A DNA stretch of 64,000 nt from Diadema setosum (GCF_964275005.1 NC_092701.1:36533520-36597519), one strand, 5' to 3'. Numbered from the stretch's first letter, positions 16,593 to 31,600 are shown. Notes: generated from the sequence alone by a model not told the origin. Translations and numbers: made by a program.

Positions 16593-18199
16593 CCATCTTT
16601 CAATGGACTTAGTTAATGTTCTGTAGACCCTCCTTGTTATTGTATTCGACAAAATGTGGGATATAAGGCCTATACATCTTCTTTTAGAGACTACAATAAG
16701 CATTGCATAATGATCATAGTTATATCATGTATAGTCAACTACGTGTATTCCGTCCATATGTCTATTTCTAGTACATGTATTGTGTCAAGCATTGTAAATG
16801 TCATCATCAAAAGCTAGGAGAATGATTATTTACGACAGAACATAGTGCGATTCTTTACTTAATGTTGAAAGAATGGCGAGATCTCTTTCTTACGTCATAA
16901 TATTGACGATTCCATCATACACTCGGAGAGAAATATTGCTTATAGCAAATTGAAATAACGAGGCGTGAAACACAAGATCCATTTCTTTATCATAATTACT
17001 TTAATCAAGAAGCAGCAGCACTTAACAGAACATGCAAAAAGCAAAGCAAAGCAAAACAAAGCAAAATACGCCCTTTTAAAAAAAAAAAGAGAAATTACAT
17101 ATCCATGAATTAAACAAAAGACCAGATAGGGCCTACACATATTGTAATAAATCACTATTATGTAATGCACATTTTACTCTATCACACATAAGCTTTGAAG
17201 ATCGCAAGCGCGTCATTAGCAGCTAGTGGGCACACCTTACTAAAATCTAGATATATGAACTTTACTCTTCGACAAGTACCACCTAAAGAAATTGCTTCAA
17301 CTTTTTTTTATAGTTATATCAAATTCTAGTCTGAAGAGTACTTTATCATGATTAACTTCTCTATAATGTCTTAATCATAGTGAAGGCCAAGTAATCTCAA
17401 TTTCATTTAAGCATACATGCACTCCATATTCATCATGTTGGCGAATTCGAATAAAGTCAGCAAAGCAAAGCGAAGCGCAGCAAATCTGAGTATTTAAAGC
17501 AATGAAAGGAGAGAATAAGACACACGGGGGGGGGGGGAGCTGAAGAATGCTTCATGGTGGTTTGCTTTTCTTTGTTTTTCTTTACCGTATATATGTTTTC
17601 TATTTTTTGGAATAATGAGGAAGGAGGGGTTAGAAAGTGGCCAAGAAGCTCAATCCCAACTTATAGACCAACAGGTGTAGTGTTCCTCTGGCAGTTGATG
17701 CCGGGAAATTTAATGTAATAACGTATTGTCGGAAAGTGATGGGATATACGATTATTATATCTTCCTTTTTACGTTCTGTCTCTGTCTGGAGTAACATATT
17801 ATGGCTTGTTTATATTTGATGTTCTATTATTAATGAATAGATACGCCCTTGAAATAACACACCTTTCTGATAAGTAGCGAAGACCTCAGAAAAAAAAATG
17901 ATTTCCTTTTTTCAATCTACAACATTATGGTGTCTTCCATCAGGATGTGCGCCAGCGTAAATAAGCTTATTCCAAAGCAAAACCTTTGCTATGAAATTAA
18001 GAGAAATTCCAATTTGGAATGTTGAACTCTTGGTAGAGATTTCATGTCAAAATCCTATTCAGTATCGCGCATGAAACATTCTGCTCTCTTGGCTGTATTG
18101 TACGAGAGGGAATACAATTTGTCGACATTGTATATCATCTACTATTGCACCAATAGAAATTGAAATCAAGATTGAAAATTCAAAGAATATCAAATGACT

Positions 18200-18201
18200 C
18201 A

Positions 18202-18270
<69 letters not shown>

Positions 18271-18296
18271 ATCAATTGATCAATCGATCAATTAAT
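18200..18296. repeat. (ATCA)n microsatellite
   Basis: A tetranucleotide array of about 90 bp ending in ATCGATCA variants. Confidence 0.95.
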
Positions 18297-18636
18297 CACA
18301 CCATACTTTGAAGAAATCAATGTTATTTTTAAAAAGGTGATTCTGCATTTCATGAATCCATAATGTACATGATATAAGCGACTTATTTGTTTTCAAAGCG
18401 GGACATTTTTGCAATGTCTACTGACGTAGGTTGAGTCTAATACACAGCAAAGCAAATATAAGTATTTTTTAACCCCTGAAACAGAATACACATCCAAAAC
18501 TATGCTTACCCTGGGGTAAACAATTTCAAAGCGTTTGTAACGAACTAGGAAGATAAGCATGTAAACTAGTGGGTTAAGTTCCAAAATGTCCTTCCCAAAT
18601 CTTACCATTTCAGTAATACAGAAAAAAGAAGCTTAG

Positions 18637-18642
18637 TTTATT
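18637..18642 (-). promoter_or_regulatory. Candidate poly(A) signal of gene A
   Basis: AATAAA on the minus strand, 166 nt beyond the gene A stop codon. It is the first canonical hexamer downstream and implies a short 3' UTR. Confidence 0.5.
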
Positions 18643-18807
18643 GCAGTCTGATGTGCAGATGATATATTTTAGCACTACATATCATTTTTTTTTTTGTATT
18701 CGTTTGAACTTGACAATAATTTAGTTTTCCATTCATTGCTGATCTGCTGGAAGAAAAACGTGGTTCATTATCGTCGTCGTGGTTGCTGGTCAAGTAGGAG
18801 GAGAAAG

Positions 18808-18965
18808 TTAGGCTTGGTCAGGGACGGACATATCGACCTGGCTGTACCCTCGCGACTGTGGTCGAGCACGCATACGCTTTACCACCACCAAAGCAATGAG
18901 GGCGACTAGGGCGACGAATCCGACTGCAGCGATCACCAGAGCGTTCAGTGTGGAGACAGAGGAGT
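18808..18965 (-). CDS. Gene A exon 10: transmembrane segment, cytoplasmic tail and stop
   Basis: The acceptor TTTTTTTTCAG leads into phase 1. It encodes DSSVSTLN, a helix of about 21 residues rich in Ala, Val and Leu, then KRMRARPQSRGY and a short tail, ending TAA at 18810-18808. The tail contains a GYSQV tyrosine motif; gene B has GYRRV at the same place. Confidence 0.93.
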
Positions 18966-21900
18966 CTGAAAAAAAAATAACCATCATTGAATATCACTCA
19001 AAAAAGATATCGTCATTAAAAAACAACTACTAAAACAATCAAAGAAAAAGCAAGAAAATAAAAACAAACAATAATAACACAACAACAACAACAGCAACAA
19101 AAACAACAGAGTAGACCCAGACTTCATATTTCAAGATTATTTGGTGTTTGAAGAAATAACCATCACTGAATATAACTCAAACAAGATCTTGTCATTACAA
19201 AGCAACAATTTAAACAAAAGAAAAAAATTAACATAAAAACAGCAATAGCACAATTCCTACAAAAAACAAACAAACAATAAGACCCAGTCTTTATATTTCA
19301 AGATATATTTCAAGATATTTCAAGATAATTTGATGTACCCCTACTCCCCAAACACCCATGATGTGTATAGTTTTATTGGTTGAAGCGGTAGTTTGACGGT
19401 TGAGGTTGAACTCTACATCAGTTCAGTGTATTCTCCTTAATACTCATTTCGTCTGAAATACTTGAAATGAAACCTATACAAAATTTATGAACATAAACCA
19501 AAGAAAAACAATCAATGCTGCTGCCCTGTATATCATATCATCATCATCATCACCACCACCACCATCGCCACCACCACCATCATCATCATCATGCACTGTG
19601 CATTTATCAAGTACCTTCTGCATTCTCCGCGCTCAGTGCTTGCGGCTTGGAGGCTGAGAGGGGACCGAGCGAGAGGGTGTGCGGGTTGGACTGGGAGCCC
19701 CTGGATTCCAGGTCACGCCTTGCCCTCGTCACGCAGCCCCTGCTACAGCGCGAGTTGGAGTCGCCATTGTCACACACGAGGATGTCACAATGGATGAATA
19801 CCTAGAGCAGACGAGACAGCCAATCAAATGTCAGAAGATCCAGCCACGTCATATCCAGATTCACAAACGGTCTTTGTTGACCGTTCAATATAACGTCTGT
19901 GATGCAGCAGTCTACTTGGGACATGTAGGTCAAAACGACTTTGACCGTATAGTCTGCATTGAAGCGAAGTTTTCTTTCGATGTCGTAAACAATGACACAA
20001 CTATACAGGTGGAAATCTATTTCCTTTGTATTGGCTTTAAATCTCTCTTCTAAGGTGACATATATTGCTACAAAGTTCCTTCTAGACAGGGAAGCTCACT
20101 GTATCACGACAAAAACCTACAAAGTGCTTACATTTGAAAGGACTGTCCCATTTATCTGAAAGGTTAATAGGGGCATTCCAGACGATTTTCACAATTTCAC
20201 ATCATGTAGTACATAAACCAACAGCTCCATATATATATATATATATATATGTGGAATTTATCGTGGTTCTTGAGCAAAGAAACAATACTTTATAAAAATC
20301 TTCAACAGTTTACACTGAACAAGGACGATGACATAGGAGGCTCACATATTTCAGAAACGTAGCAGTGTAATTCCATAACAATACCGCGTGCTTGCGAGTT
20401 CACCTGTGTATAATCTATGCATGCCTTCTTCTTTTTGTTCTGCTTCCTTCAGTCCCAACTCATACATTCTAATGGTGACCCTGCTATCTCATCATCCTTG
20501 TTCATTGCAATTTGTTATAAATTTCGAAAATATTCTTATTCTTCATCCCAATTATCATAAATTCTGAAACTCTGTCCTCAGTATAACTAATTTATAGTTG
20601 TTCAAATGTACAAATCTGAAAAACATTCGGAGATCTCCTTTAACTGCATAAATTTCACTAATCTTTATGTATAATCTGAATCCACGTGTTTCTTTGGAGG
20701 AGAACCTCACCTTTGATAACTCAGGAAGTCTAAGAATCAACATTTCTGTATAGTTTTCTGTAGTAATTATTATTTTTTTTGTAAGTTTTACAAGTCATTT
20801 CAATTTTTGTGAGTCTTTGTAATTCACATGGACTTTTTTGAGCTCAGTTGCACAAGTTTCCAAAGAATCTACCTTGCTGATTTTTTTTTTTAAATCAATC
20901 TTAAATTGGCAATACGTTAAAAGAAGATTGTAGTTATTATTTCTCTCTCAATTGTTAATTATGTGTATTATTATATGCGATTTTGTGCAGACTTAGTGAC
21001 TTTAACAGGTTAATTGTATTCTTTTTCAAATAATTATATTCAGTTCAAATTCAAATCATATTTTATTTCCAAATAACATTTTCCCAAAACAGTGACCAAA
21101 AATATACTACACAAGATTATATCAACATGCATAAATATGAAACTACTTTCGTTCAAAATTATTGCATTTTTGAAAACAAGGCTCACGTGAAAATCAAGCT
21201 TGTAGAGAGGTGGGCCACTCATTATGTCAATATAAGACATGCATCAAAAGTCATAGTTGCCAATTTGATGATAACTTCCGCAGTAAGAAAAACATCCCAG
21301 GATCTGATGGGTTAGACCCCAATCCATCATGATGAGTATAAGGACAACTACTAGTTCTCAGCACTGCAGTAAAAGCTGTTATTTTCCCGAGGTTTAATTT
21401 TTGCGAACTTCGCGAATCACTACATGGTGGCGTATTCAACAACAAGCGAAAATATCGCCACACGCTAGGGTATACGCCCACGAGTATCTTTGTGCACCTC
21501 GTTGTCACATCGCCAATACATTAATATGTCGCGAAAATGTCTGTGACTTCATCGCGAAAATAACTGTTCGCGAAAATAACTACTTTTACAGTAGAACATG
21601 AATGAGTGTGGTAGATACCTGTTCGTAATCTCCGATGAAGGTAAATGCATCGACAGCGAAGCCTTTGAATAGCACACCTAAGTTGTAGGAGATCACTGTG
21701 GAATCTACGCCACACCTGTTTAATTCCAACAGGTCCAGGATATAAAATTACATTCTAATGAATATAAATATAGATTCTGTTATAAGTACATCATTCAGTT
21801 CATTCTTTTCCCCAGTATACCTACGTGATTCTATTCCCAAATACAATCCGACACGAAGTCTACAATGTACGTTCATCATCAGATGCATTATTACTCCAAA

Positions 21901-23098
21901 CACCCAAGGTAAAACATGGATGGGGTGATCGTGCTTTCTCCGTTATGGGACCAACATTGTGGAATCAGTTACCTATTCAGTTAAGGAAACTGTCATCTAC
22001 AGAAACATTCAAATCAAAACTTAAAACATATCTGTTCCTCTCACACTGAGGAGTATGATTGCAATCTATAATGTTCAGAACAATTGTGTTCTTTATCTGC
22101 TATGTGTTTGTTGTTGTTTGCCATTTTCTTCTCTGTTGTTAAGTTTGAACATGTATATACTAGGTGTTACAAAAAACACTTCCCATTTTTGATCCTTAAT
22201 AGTTCAAAAACTATATCAGATAACATTGACATTGATATGAGCGATAGCTGAAAAGTGTACAATTTTGTTGGAGGTAATTTAAGAATGATAGCATAAATCA
22301 GTTTCATTAAATTCAAGATTTATTTTCAAGTTATGTTTCAGATTTTGCTCTGTTTTCAACCCTCTGTACAAAATTTTAATTTTGCACAGGGGTCAATTGG
22401 TGTGTATGGCAGTGTGTGGTTAACACCCTGACAATGGTCCTGAACAATGGCCAGGATTGGAATGTTCTATTACATATTCATGAGAAATTCCACTGCCACA
22501 GCTGGTCTATATTCATCCTGAAATGTAGTGTATGCAATTACATGAAAACATGTGCTTATTTTTTTTTCTTTTCATGTGCATGCATTTTACCCCTTACCGT
22601 GAATTCAGACTAGCAGTGCCCAGGGCAGCCCATCATGAATTATTAATAAAGCATTCATGTGCCTTAGAGCAAGAATCCAGAAGCCCAGTCAGCAGAGCTC
22701 TGAAAAGGTGTTATTCTTGGTATTCATGTCTATTGTTCAGGGTCATTGCGAGCACACACTCACATACACATCACTGGTTCTTGCGTGAAGTTCAATTTTG
22801 TACAGAGGGTTCAAATTTGACCAAAATTATTGAACTTAACATTAAAATTAATCATGAATTTAACGAAACTGATTCATGCTCTCATATTTAAATCACCACC
22901 AACTAAATTGTACACTACACAGCTATTACTCATATCAATGACAGTGTAATTTGATGTATAGTTTTCGAACTATTAAGGATCAAAAGTGGAAAATGTTTTT
23001 GGTAACACCTGGTATATATATCTATCTTTTCATTCTGTGCAGCGCCATGAGCACCGAAAGCATGGAAAGGTGGACCTGTGCGCAATACAAGTAGCCAC

Positions 23099-23173
<75 letters not shown>

Positions 23174-23184
23174 CATTATTATTA

Positions 23185-23266
<82 letters not shown>

Positions 23267-24745
23267 CATTATTATTATTATCATTATTATTATTATTATC
23301 ATTATTAGTGGTAGTAGTAGTAGTAGTAGTATCACTATCATTATTATCATTATTATTGTTATATACAACATTGAATAATGCACGAATAAAAATTGATCGT
23401 ACAAGCATATCTTCGATAATGTATAAACTAACTAGTACTGATAGATCTATAAGACCATCATATTAAATGAAAACGGGATGCAGAAATAGAACTGAACGGA
23501 ACTGAACACCGTGTCGCCTGTGGTACACACGTTCGTTCAAGCACAGACTACACAATACCCGTTAGCCTTGCCATGTATACGGGAGAAAACATTTATAAGA
23601 TTACGGAGTTACATTTTTACGTTATTAGTACGTGCGATTGCTAAAGTTGAAGGCAAGGACTTATGGAACACAGGAGGTCAAAGTGACAAAAACTTCTCAA
23701 ATTATAAGTATCTGTAATGCTCAAGATTCTTTCAGATGCATGTAATTTTATGTTTTTACATACGTGTAGCATTAAACCTGTCTATCCTTAACATCAATAA
23801 GTGGACGCTTCCTTAGATGAATTTGTAGATTTCAAGATGAAATTTTGTATTATCTACCTTTTCTACGGCATGTCGTATGACTTTAAAAAGTGTATTAGAT
23901 GTCTGTTCAGAGATGAGAAACAGAATGTACTACGTATATTTTTCATTGTCATTTTAGGATGACAGTTTAAGAGTGATGCACTTTGAAGTTCACGAAGAAT
24001 TCGACAACCTGCAGGTGTACTTCAGCCCCCATATCAAGTGTATTTTCTAATTCACTCCACCACCCCCCCCCACCCCGCCCCAACCCATCGTACTGCTGTT
24101 GGATTATATTTGTGGGGGCATAGTTAAATCATATATTGGGGGGTCTTTGTTATATATTCGTTAATTTCAGCAGACAATATGTTTATCCAATTTGAAAAAT
24201 GATGTTACTCAATGCTTAAATTGCTTTTTCTTCATCGATATGATATACGATAGCGTTAGAAGTAAATATTCTATTTTGGGAACAAGCAGAATATCAGGTA
24301 GAAACTATTACAGACGCTTTGAATTCTTATTCAGCAGCCAACATGCAGGGTGGATTTGGCGTGATATGGCACTGCTATGCAGCTAGGATTGTGCATGCGC
24401 GAAATTATCTTTCTATGAGTAAAAAATAAAACAACAGAACAAAAAACACACCCATCCTCGATAACGGAGTATCTTATGGCGTGAAGCGGGTTCGCGGTGG
24501 GCGTGGCCCAGCAGGAGTCTATGAAGAGTGTCAGATCGCTGTAGGCCACCAGCTTCACGCCGAAGTATAGCGGTAGGCCTAACTGGACCAGCTCATAATC
24601 ATTGGCCACGTAGTTGAACGACGAACTTGTGTACCGCTCCATGGTTATGGTAAACTCGCCGTATCCAGTCTAGGTGGGAAGATAATAATAATAATATTAA
24701 TAATAATGATAATAATAATAATGATAATAATACTAATAATAATAA

Positions 24746-24777
<32 letters not shown>

Positions 24778-24837
24778 ATAATAATAATAATAATACTAAT
24801 AACAATAATAATAATAATAATAATAATGTTAATAATG

Positions 24838-24907
<70 letters not shown>

Positions 24908-25284
24908 TAATAATAATAATGTCTTATTCACCCAGGGTAACCTCATCAGTGTTGCCACTGCTCTACCAGAGGGCCCTGTCATTGTTATTACCCTAGCGTT
25001 ACCAGGTACCCATTTATACACCTGGGTCGAGAGGGACATGGTGGGTAAAAGCATCTTGTCCAAGGACGTAAGCACTGGGCGGGATTCGAACTCGAGTCCT
25101 CCGATCGGGAGTCGGGAGTCTTATCCACTATGCCACAGCGCCCCCACACGATACGCAAGAGACTAACAATGTGAATGAGACACATACATAAACGTTATAG
25201 AGATGGTCAAATTAGTGAATAAATTAATAAATAAATGGGTATAGAGAGAGAGAAAAAAAAAAGATGTAGGCAATATATGTATAT

Positions 25285-25346
<62 letters not shown>

Positions 25347-25477
25347 TTTATATGCTACCCTACTGATCCTTCCTCCTCAATATAAGCCAACGTGGCTGAT
25401 GTAGCAGCAACACTGCGTTTATACACTTTACCTTCTTTGCTCTCTCTCTCTCTCTCTCTCTCATACTATATATGCAA

Positions 25478-25516
<39 letters not shown>

Positions 25517-25633
25517 GTATGTATGTATATGAAGATATCCATATTTCTTTTTTATTTCGTGTTAATACCAAACTCCGGAATGTCAGAATAAGATTAAGAT
25601 TAAGATAAATTGGCTGACAATTTGGCAATTTTC

Positions 25634-25664
<31 letters not shown>

Positions 25665-28600
25665 CTTTGACAATGTATCATTTAGATGCTCAGCATGACA
25701 CCTGCCATTCCAAAAATCCAGGGTTTAAATTTGTGTCATGCCAAAGATTCAAAATTAGTAAAATAAATTGATATCAAAAAAATAAGTAATATCTTATATC
25801 AAGAGAGTAATAATTTCCAAAAGCCTTGTAGCTGGCAGAAAACTAGAGTGATGGCTATGTGCTCTCATTTCGTAACATATTGATAAAGCTATTATTTCTG
25901 CTTACAGTTTTCTTTGTTTTCTATATCAGGTAAATGAAGAACCCCAAACAGGGAAATATTACAAACCTCGCTGTACACGATACTGTGTCTGATCGGATAG
26001 AAGCTCTCGCTCAACGTCTCCTCGCGTTCCAATTTGCACGTGACGTTGATATGCAAAATATGTTCACGTGTAATGATCTGATTGGTCCCACTTCGATCGC
26101 GGGGCGTGTAGTACGTAACTTTGTTGTAGAACGTGATGTAGTCTGCTTCTTGCTGCATAGATGGAAGAATGTAATGGAAATAATGAGCATTCTCGGTTTA
26201 TACAATGATTGTCATGATTGTATCCCGCAATGTTTCAGCACATGTTGAAAACATGCATTCATGCCCTTTTATTTTGATCAGAAAGGAATGTTTATGCCGT
26301 GGCGACAAATATGATTTCATTTCATTCAGATATCGGTTGATCGCTTGATGAGATCGTTTCATCAATAATAAGCATGAAAAACAACAAGTACATTCACGAG
26401 TTAGTGTTTGGTGGAAATCCTTTCGAGAAACATTCTACACTTGTCAATACACTAACTTGTCAATCAGTTGCAATGCTACATCCGCTGGTGTTTTCACTTC
26501 ATCAACAGCGTTGAGAATCATCTAATCTGCGTGCTATAAGAGTATCGTGTGTCATTTTCAAGAAGCACACACAAGGTTTTGGAAAGAATATGCAAATGAT
26601 TCATCACCTGATCATTCAGACTGTTTTTGTCCGTGTTGCTTTGTACTTGCGTTATACAAACTGTACGTAAAGATAATGTGTACTTTGTGAGTTTTGACTC
26701 CGTTAAGTGCACAAGTATCATAAATGCGTTATTCAATCGACACAATTCCTCACTTACAATTTGAATGGTGCCGCACTGATCGTATCGAGTGGAGATGGCA
26801 ACGTGATCGAGGTCGTGGTAGTAGCCAACGCAGTTGTCGTCAATGAAGTGGATGTCGCCGGGAACGTCCTGACTATCGATAAGCGCCCTGTCTACATACA
26901 CCGTCATCGATGTGCTGCCGCAATTAACGTCGTTATCTAAAAATCGAAAAATGACAATAGATCGGGAGTTTTCAGTTTTAACCTTTTGACATCTATTCGC
27001 AAGAGCATGGAAACCATTTAACTTCTTGTGCCACTCATGACAGGTGGTCAAAATAGAATAAGATAAGATCTTTGTCCAAAAAAAGATCGAAAATGTTTCG
27101 CGTGTCTGGTCTAAAATACTTAGGTGTATATTTTGACGAAAACCTTAACTGGTCACCACATATTTCCCAAATCATAAGCAAAATCTCTCGAGCTATATCA
27201 TGTATAAGGAGGATCCGAAAATTCTTACCCAAATATATGTTGATACAGTTATATTATTCCCTGATCTTATCTCACATAGATTACTGTGCAGTGGTATGGG
27301 GGAATTGCACGAAAGGTAATATATCAAAGTTACAAAGGCTTCAAAACAAATACGCAAGACTAATTCTGAAAGCTGATTATACTACTCCAAAAGCTGTTTT
27401 ACTAAACTCATTGAAATGGCAGTCTGTATATGGGAGATTAAAATACCAGTATTGTGTTGCAGTTTTTAAAATCTTGAACGATTTAGCCCCTCCGTACTTA
27501 AACCCTTTAGTCGAAAGACGCCCTGTGTTGTATTATACCAGACACGCCCTCAATAGTCCACTATTCATTCCGCACCCGCGTACTGACTATAAGAAACGCT
27601 CCTTTTCGTACATAGCATGCTCTTTATACAACAATCTACCAAGTACTGTACAAACGTGTCCATCACTGTCAACATTCAAAAGGCAGATTAGATCGATGTT
27701 TTAGTAAGCTTATTTGGCAGTAGTGTACACTGTAACATGTTAATGAAACGCATTATTTGTTATCATGGATCTTCTAAAGACAGATGTGTCTGTGTCCGTA
27801 TGCATGTGTGTGTGTGTGTGCGTCTGCGTGTCTGTGTGTCTGCGTGTGTGCATGATGTGCATGCGCGCATGAGTATATGCGCTTGTGTGTATATGTAAGG
27901 TTTTGACTATGTCTATTTCCTTAATCTTTTGTATTTTGAATTGTCATTTGTTGTATTATCTTCTATTTCCCTGTATAATTTTTATCATAATGTGCAAAAT
28001 GAATCTGTACAATTACAGGGCTCTCTTGAAAAGCAGGCCTCTGGCTTGAATGAGACTTACCCTGTATTTTTAAAGAAAACGTGAATAATAATAATAATAA
28101 ATAATCTTCGCTCACTTATTCCCTGCCTCTCTAAGGAGGTGAAAGTGATATTGTCCATGAATGATGAAGAGTTTCTATATCCGTGGTCACACTAGCAGAA
28201 GACTTCCCGATCTTTTGCAAGTGTGACCGCGGCTTTTGATATTCAGATAGACAGCAGTTGAATATATAAACAGGCAACAGATTGAAACTTTCACACGTTA
28301 GACATTACTCGTTACTTGTTTTGTTGTCCTCATTCAGGCACTATGCGGATATTAACGGTGTATGATACTGCGCCCTCATTTGCGGTCCGTGGAACAATAT
28401 ACAGTGTATTGCCCTCGTCTCTGAGTTGTGGGATAGTGTTCCCTCTCCTTGCAATCAACTTCCTTAAACACTCCATCAAGGCTAGCCAAAACTATACTGA
28501 ATATAATCATCTGCATTTCCGCTCTTTGTAGATTTATATCTGTGGTAACGTGTTTGTATACTATCGTTACATACCTGGATTTTTATAGCCATGTACACAT

Positions 28601-31600
28601 CTTTATGATCACTAGTCGGTTGACTCATTGCAACGAAAAACTAAAGCCCTGTACAAAGTGTGCAAGGGAATTAATTAAGACTGAGACGGCTAGAAAACCC
28701 TATGGGTTAAAGACTTTGTTTTCCTCAAAATCTATGTGTATCCTAGGACAAACATCATTTGGATTAGGTTAGTGAAGAAAAAATAATCGGGAAGTAATAT
28801 AAGTATGTTTTATTTCCAAAGTTGACTGTTAAATTAAAAAGAGTCTACGATGTTCGGCACATGCAAAGCAAACACTGAAGAAAAGACACTTACCAATTGG
28901 TCCATCCGTGACCCAATAAGGCGGCGTGGGTGCTGTGATTGAGGAAAACAGCAACAATTAAAATGCAAGACACTTAACATTCGTGCTAGAGACAACATCA
29001 TTGCTCTGCAAACATTGGGCAAGAAGTGCGTATACACTGCAGGGACGTAGGCCTACACACTTAAATCTTCTGTAGGGGCTTAAAGGTTTTATGACATCCA
29101 AATGCATGTTGATTTGTGTTGATTCATCATATCCTCAACACCACTTTTGGGGTGAAACTCTTTATGACATGTTTCTAGATATTCGTTTCACCGCAAAAGT
29201 GGTGTTGAGGACATGATGAATCAACACAAATCAACATGCATTTGGATGTCATAAAACCTTTAAGGAGTAACCATGCCCACGTGCCCCTAAGTATTTGCAA
29301 TTCACATAATCTACAGTTTAGTGGGACCCTCATTTCCATTCCCATCCTTAATTTGCTTGTACTATAAGCATATTATGTAGGCCCTATATATTTGAAAAAA
29401 AATACAATTGCGTTTTCTTCATTGTTACTCATTTTCACATGTATTTTGTCAATTTACGTTTTTGCAATTATTACAAATTTGTTCTGCTTATACATTGTAT
29501 AGAATTTCTCTGTTTATCTTATGGAAATGAAAATAAATCTGAATCTTAAATCTTGAATCTTGAACCTTTTTTTCTTAATCTTAATTTCACGCATACTGCT
29601 TCTCTTTTGAATTTAAGACTATTTAAGGTAACCTTTCTCACATTCCCTATTTATATGAAGAAGGTTATATTGTTTTCATAAAAGAGCATACTGAGAGAAT
29701 TTGGGGAAATGAGAGAACTTCTCCTGCCCCCCCCCCTTTTCTGGGCAAGACGAGGACTGTCGGTGATGAAATGTGGCCCGATGACGGCCCTGGGACAGAC
29801 CATGGTTATATAGGTGTAAGCAGCCAACACAATCGTCAGCTTACAGCCGGCTCTACGGCTTTGTGTAAACGGTTTCTTCATGAAGAGACAGACTGATATG
29901 AAAGAGAAACATTTATTTTCTTGTACATGGAGAGGCGTCGATCAACAACAAAAGCAACACAACTAAGCTTAAAAAACAAACAAAATACCCAACAGAAACC
30001 TGACAACCCCTCAAAACAAAAACAAAACCAAAATAAAAGTTGACTATTTAACTGGAAAGAGTTTAAGATGTTAGGCCTATCCGCAAGCCGACACTGAAGC
30101 AAAGACACTTACGATTTCGTGGATTCGTGAAAGGTCCCTGCGTGTTCATGTAGCCCGTCGCTGTGATTGAGCAAAAAACAACAATTATTAAACTGTAAGA
30201 AATTCAAACATTAGTGCAAGAGACAAAATCATCGCTTTGTAAACACTGAATAAATTGAATACGTCTGAGAAAGAGACTGTGATGTATAAAGAAATACACA
30301 AGTGATATACAGAATTTAAATATTTTGTAGTGATAGCTACGTCTTGATTACGTGCACCATAGCATAGAGTTCACGGCCCAACAGTGTTTTTCTACGTTTA
30401 AGACAATAGCTATAGGTACACTGCATGTTTGCCAATTAATCCCACGAACACGAATATAATATGTGTATTATGTAGATAGGTTTCCTGGGCTGCCACGTGT
30501 TCAAGCATTTGCTTATAGTGGCAGTCCTTCTTCGACATAATTTCTCAGGTAGTTATTTGGAAATTTGGTAATACGATATATATTTTGTTAATGGAATGAA
30601 TTTACAAAGCTCATTTTAAAAATGAGGCCGCTTGTTAGTTCGCGAGCGCCTCACAGGCGGCCTCAGGTTGTCCACGACAAGCAGACCTCAAGGCTGTAGC
30701 ATTTCAGGTGAAACAAGGGCCTGAGTGACTGACGTTTTAGTTCGTTAAATATGCCGCAATAAACATGACTGAAAATGTAGAAAGGCGCAATGCGAAAATC
30801 TAACTAGAATTCATACGCCAAAAGAAGCTTCGGAACCTCTTCCTCGAAGCCCTTTTGCAACCCTGACAATTAAGTTCCTTCCATAAGCTGGTATATTGTC
30901 GAGGTAGGCAATTCAGAATAACGGATGTAGATTTCAAGTTATTTTATTCGGATCCCGAAAAAAAAAATCAAAACGTTATTCAGGGTAGAAAAGGGAAGCA
31001 TATTCTCGAGTTATATGGGGTTAATTTTTTCATTTCTTAAAAAAGAAAAAAAAAAACCAAGTCTGAGGTGTATTATCATAAAATTTCATATACGATGTTA
31101 GGACACATTATTTAACCATGCAAAAATTTGTGACGTTTGCTAAAGGGATATACGACCTTTGAATTATCATGATTGTATTCAAGCAAGGTCGTGTCTGAAC
31201 TAATATGAAATGAAATATAAAAAATCAATAAGTGAAATGAAATACTCATGGTAACCGTTAATGTGTAACGATTTCCCGATTTAATTCTTTACGAGAGATG
31301 ACGTCTGAGAGAGGAGAGAAAAGTCAATATTTGTTCCATCATCATAAAACAAAAATCATGATCAAAAGCCATTATACCTCCGAGTAAAGTTGGGTTACGT
31401 TCTTAATTCACCCCCCCCCCCCCTCGCAACCATGCTCAACCCCCGAAAACAGAGAGAATAGATATTCAAGCACATAAAAAAGGAACCACACAAATCCCCC
31501 CCAAAAAACAAACAAACAAACAAACAAACAAACAAACAAACAGAGAGAGAAATACATCAGGGACCAAACTACTCAACTGCAATAAACCAAATACAAATCT

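Larger units (their letters stand above)
15903..18636. other. Intergenic region between gene A and the LINE; no gene seen
   Basis: This AT-rich non-coding sequence holds a diverged direct repeat (16058-16175 and 16309-16421, plus a third partial copy at 16468-16498), a CA array and an ATCA array, each listed separately. Short open frames here are hydrophobic or low-complexity and lack splice context. Confidence 0.6.

Noticed and set aside
18393..18608. Minus-strand frame of 71 codons with a hydrophobic segment
   Set aside because: It lies downstream of the gene A stop, has no matching acceptor in phase and no recognised domain.
19515..20053. Plus-strand open frames including a poly-His stretch
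   Set aside because: They are antisense to gene A exon 9 plus a CAT/CAC microsatellite; no splice or domain support.
23022..23408. Frames of poly-Ile, poly-Asn and poly-Tyr
   Set aside because: Translation of an (ATT)n microsatellite. The same applies at 4196-4520, 8835-9171, 24599-25075, 45283-45525 and 48397-48642.
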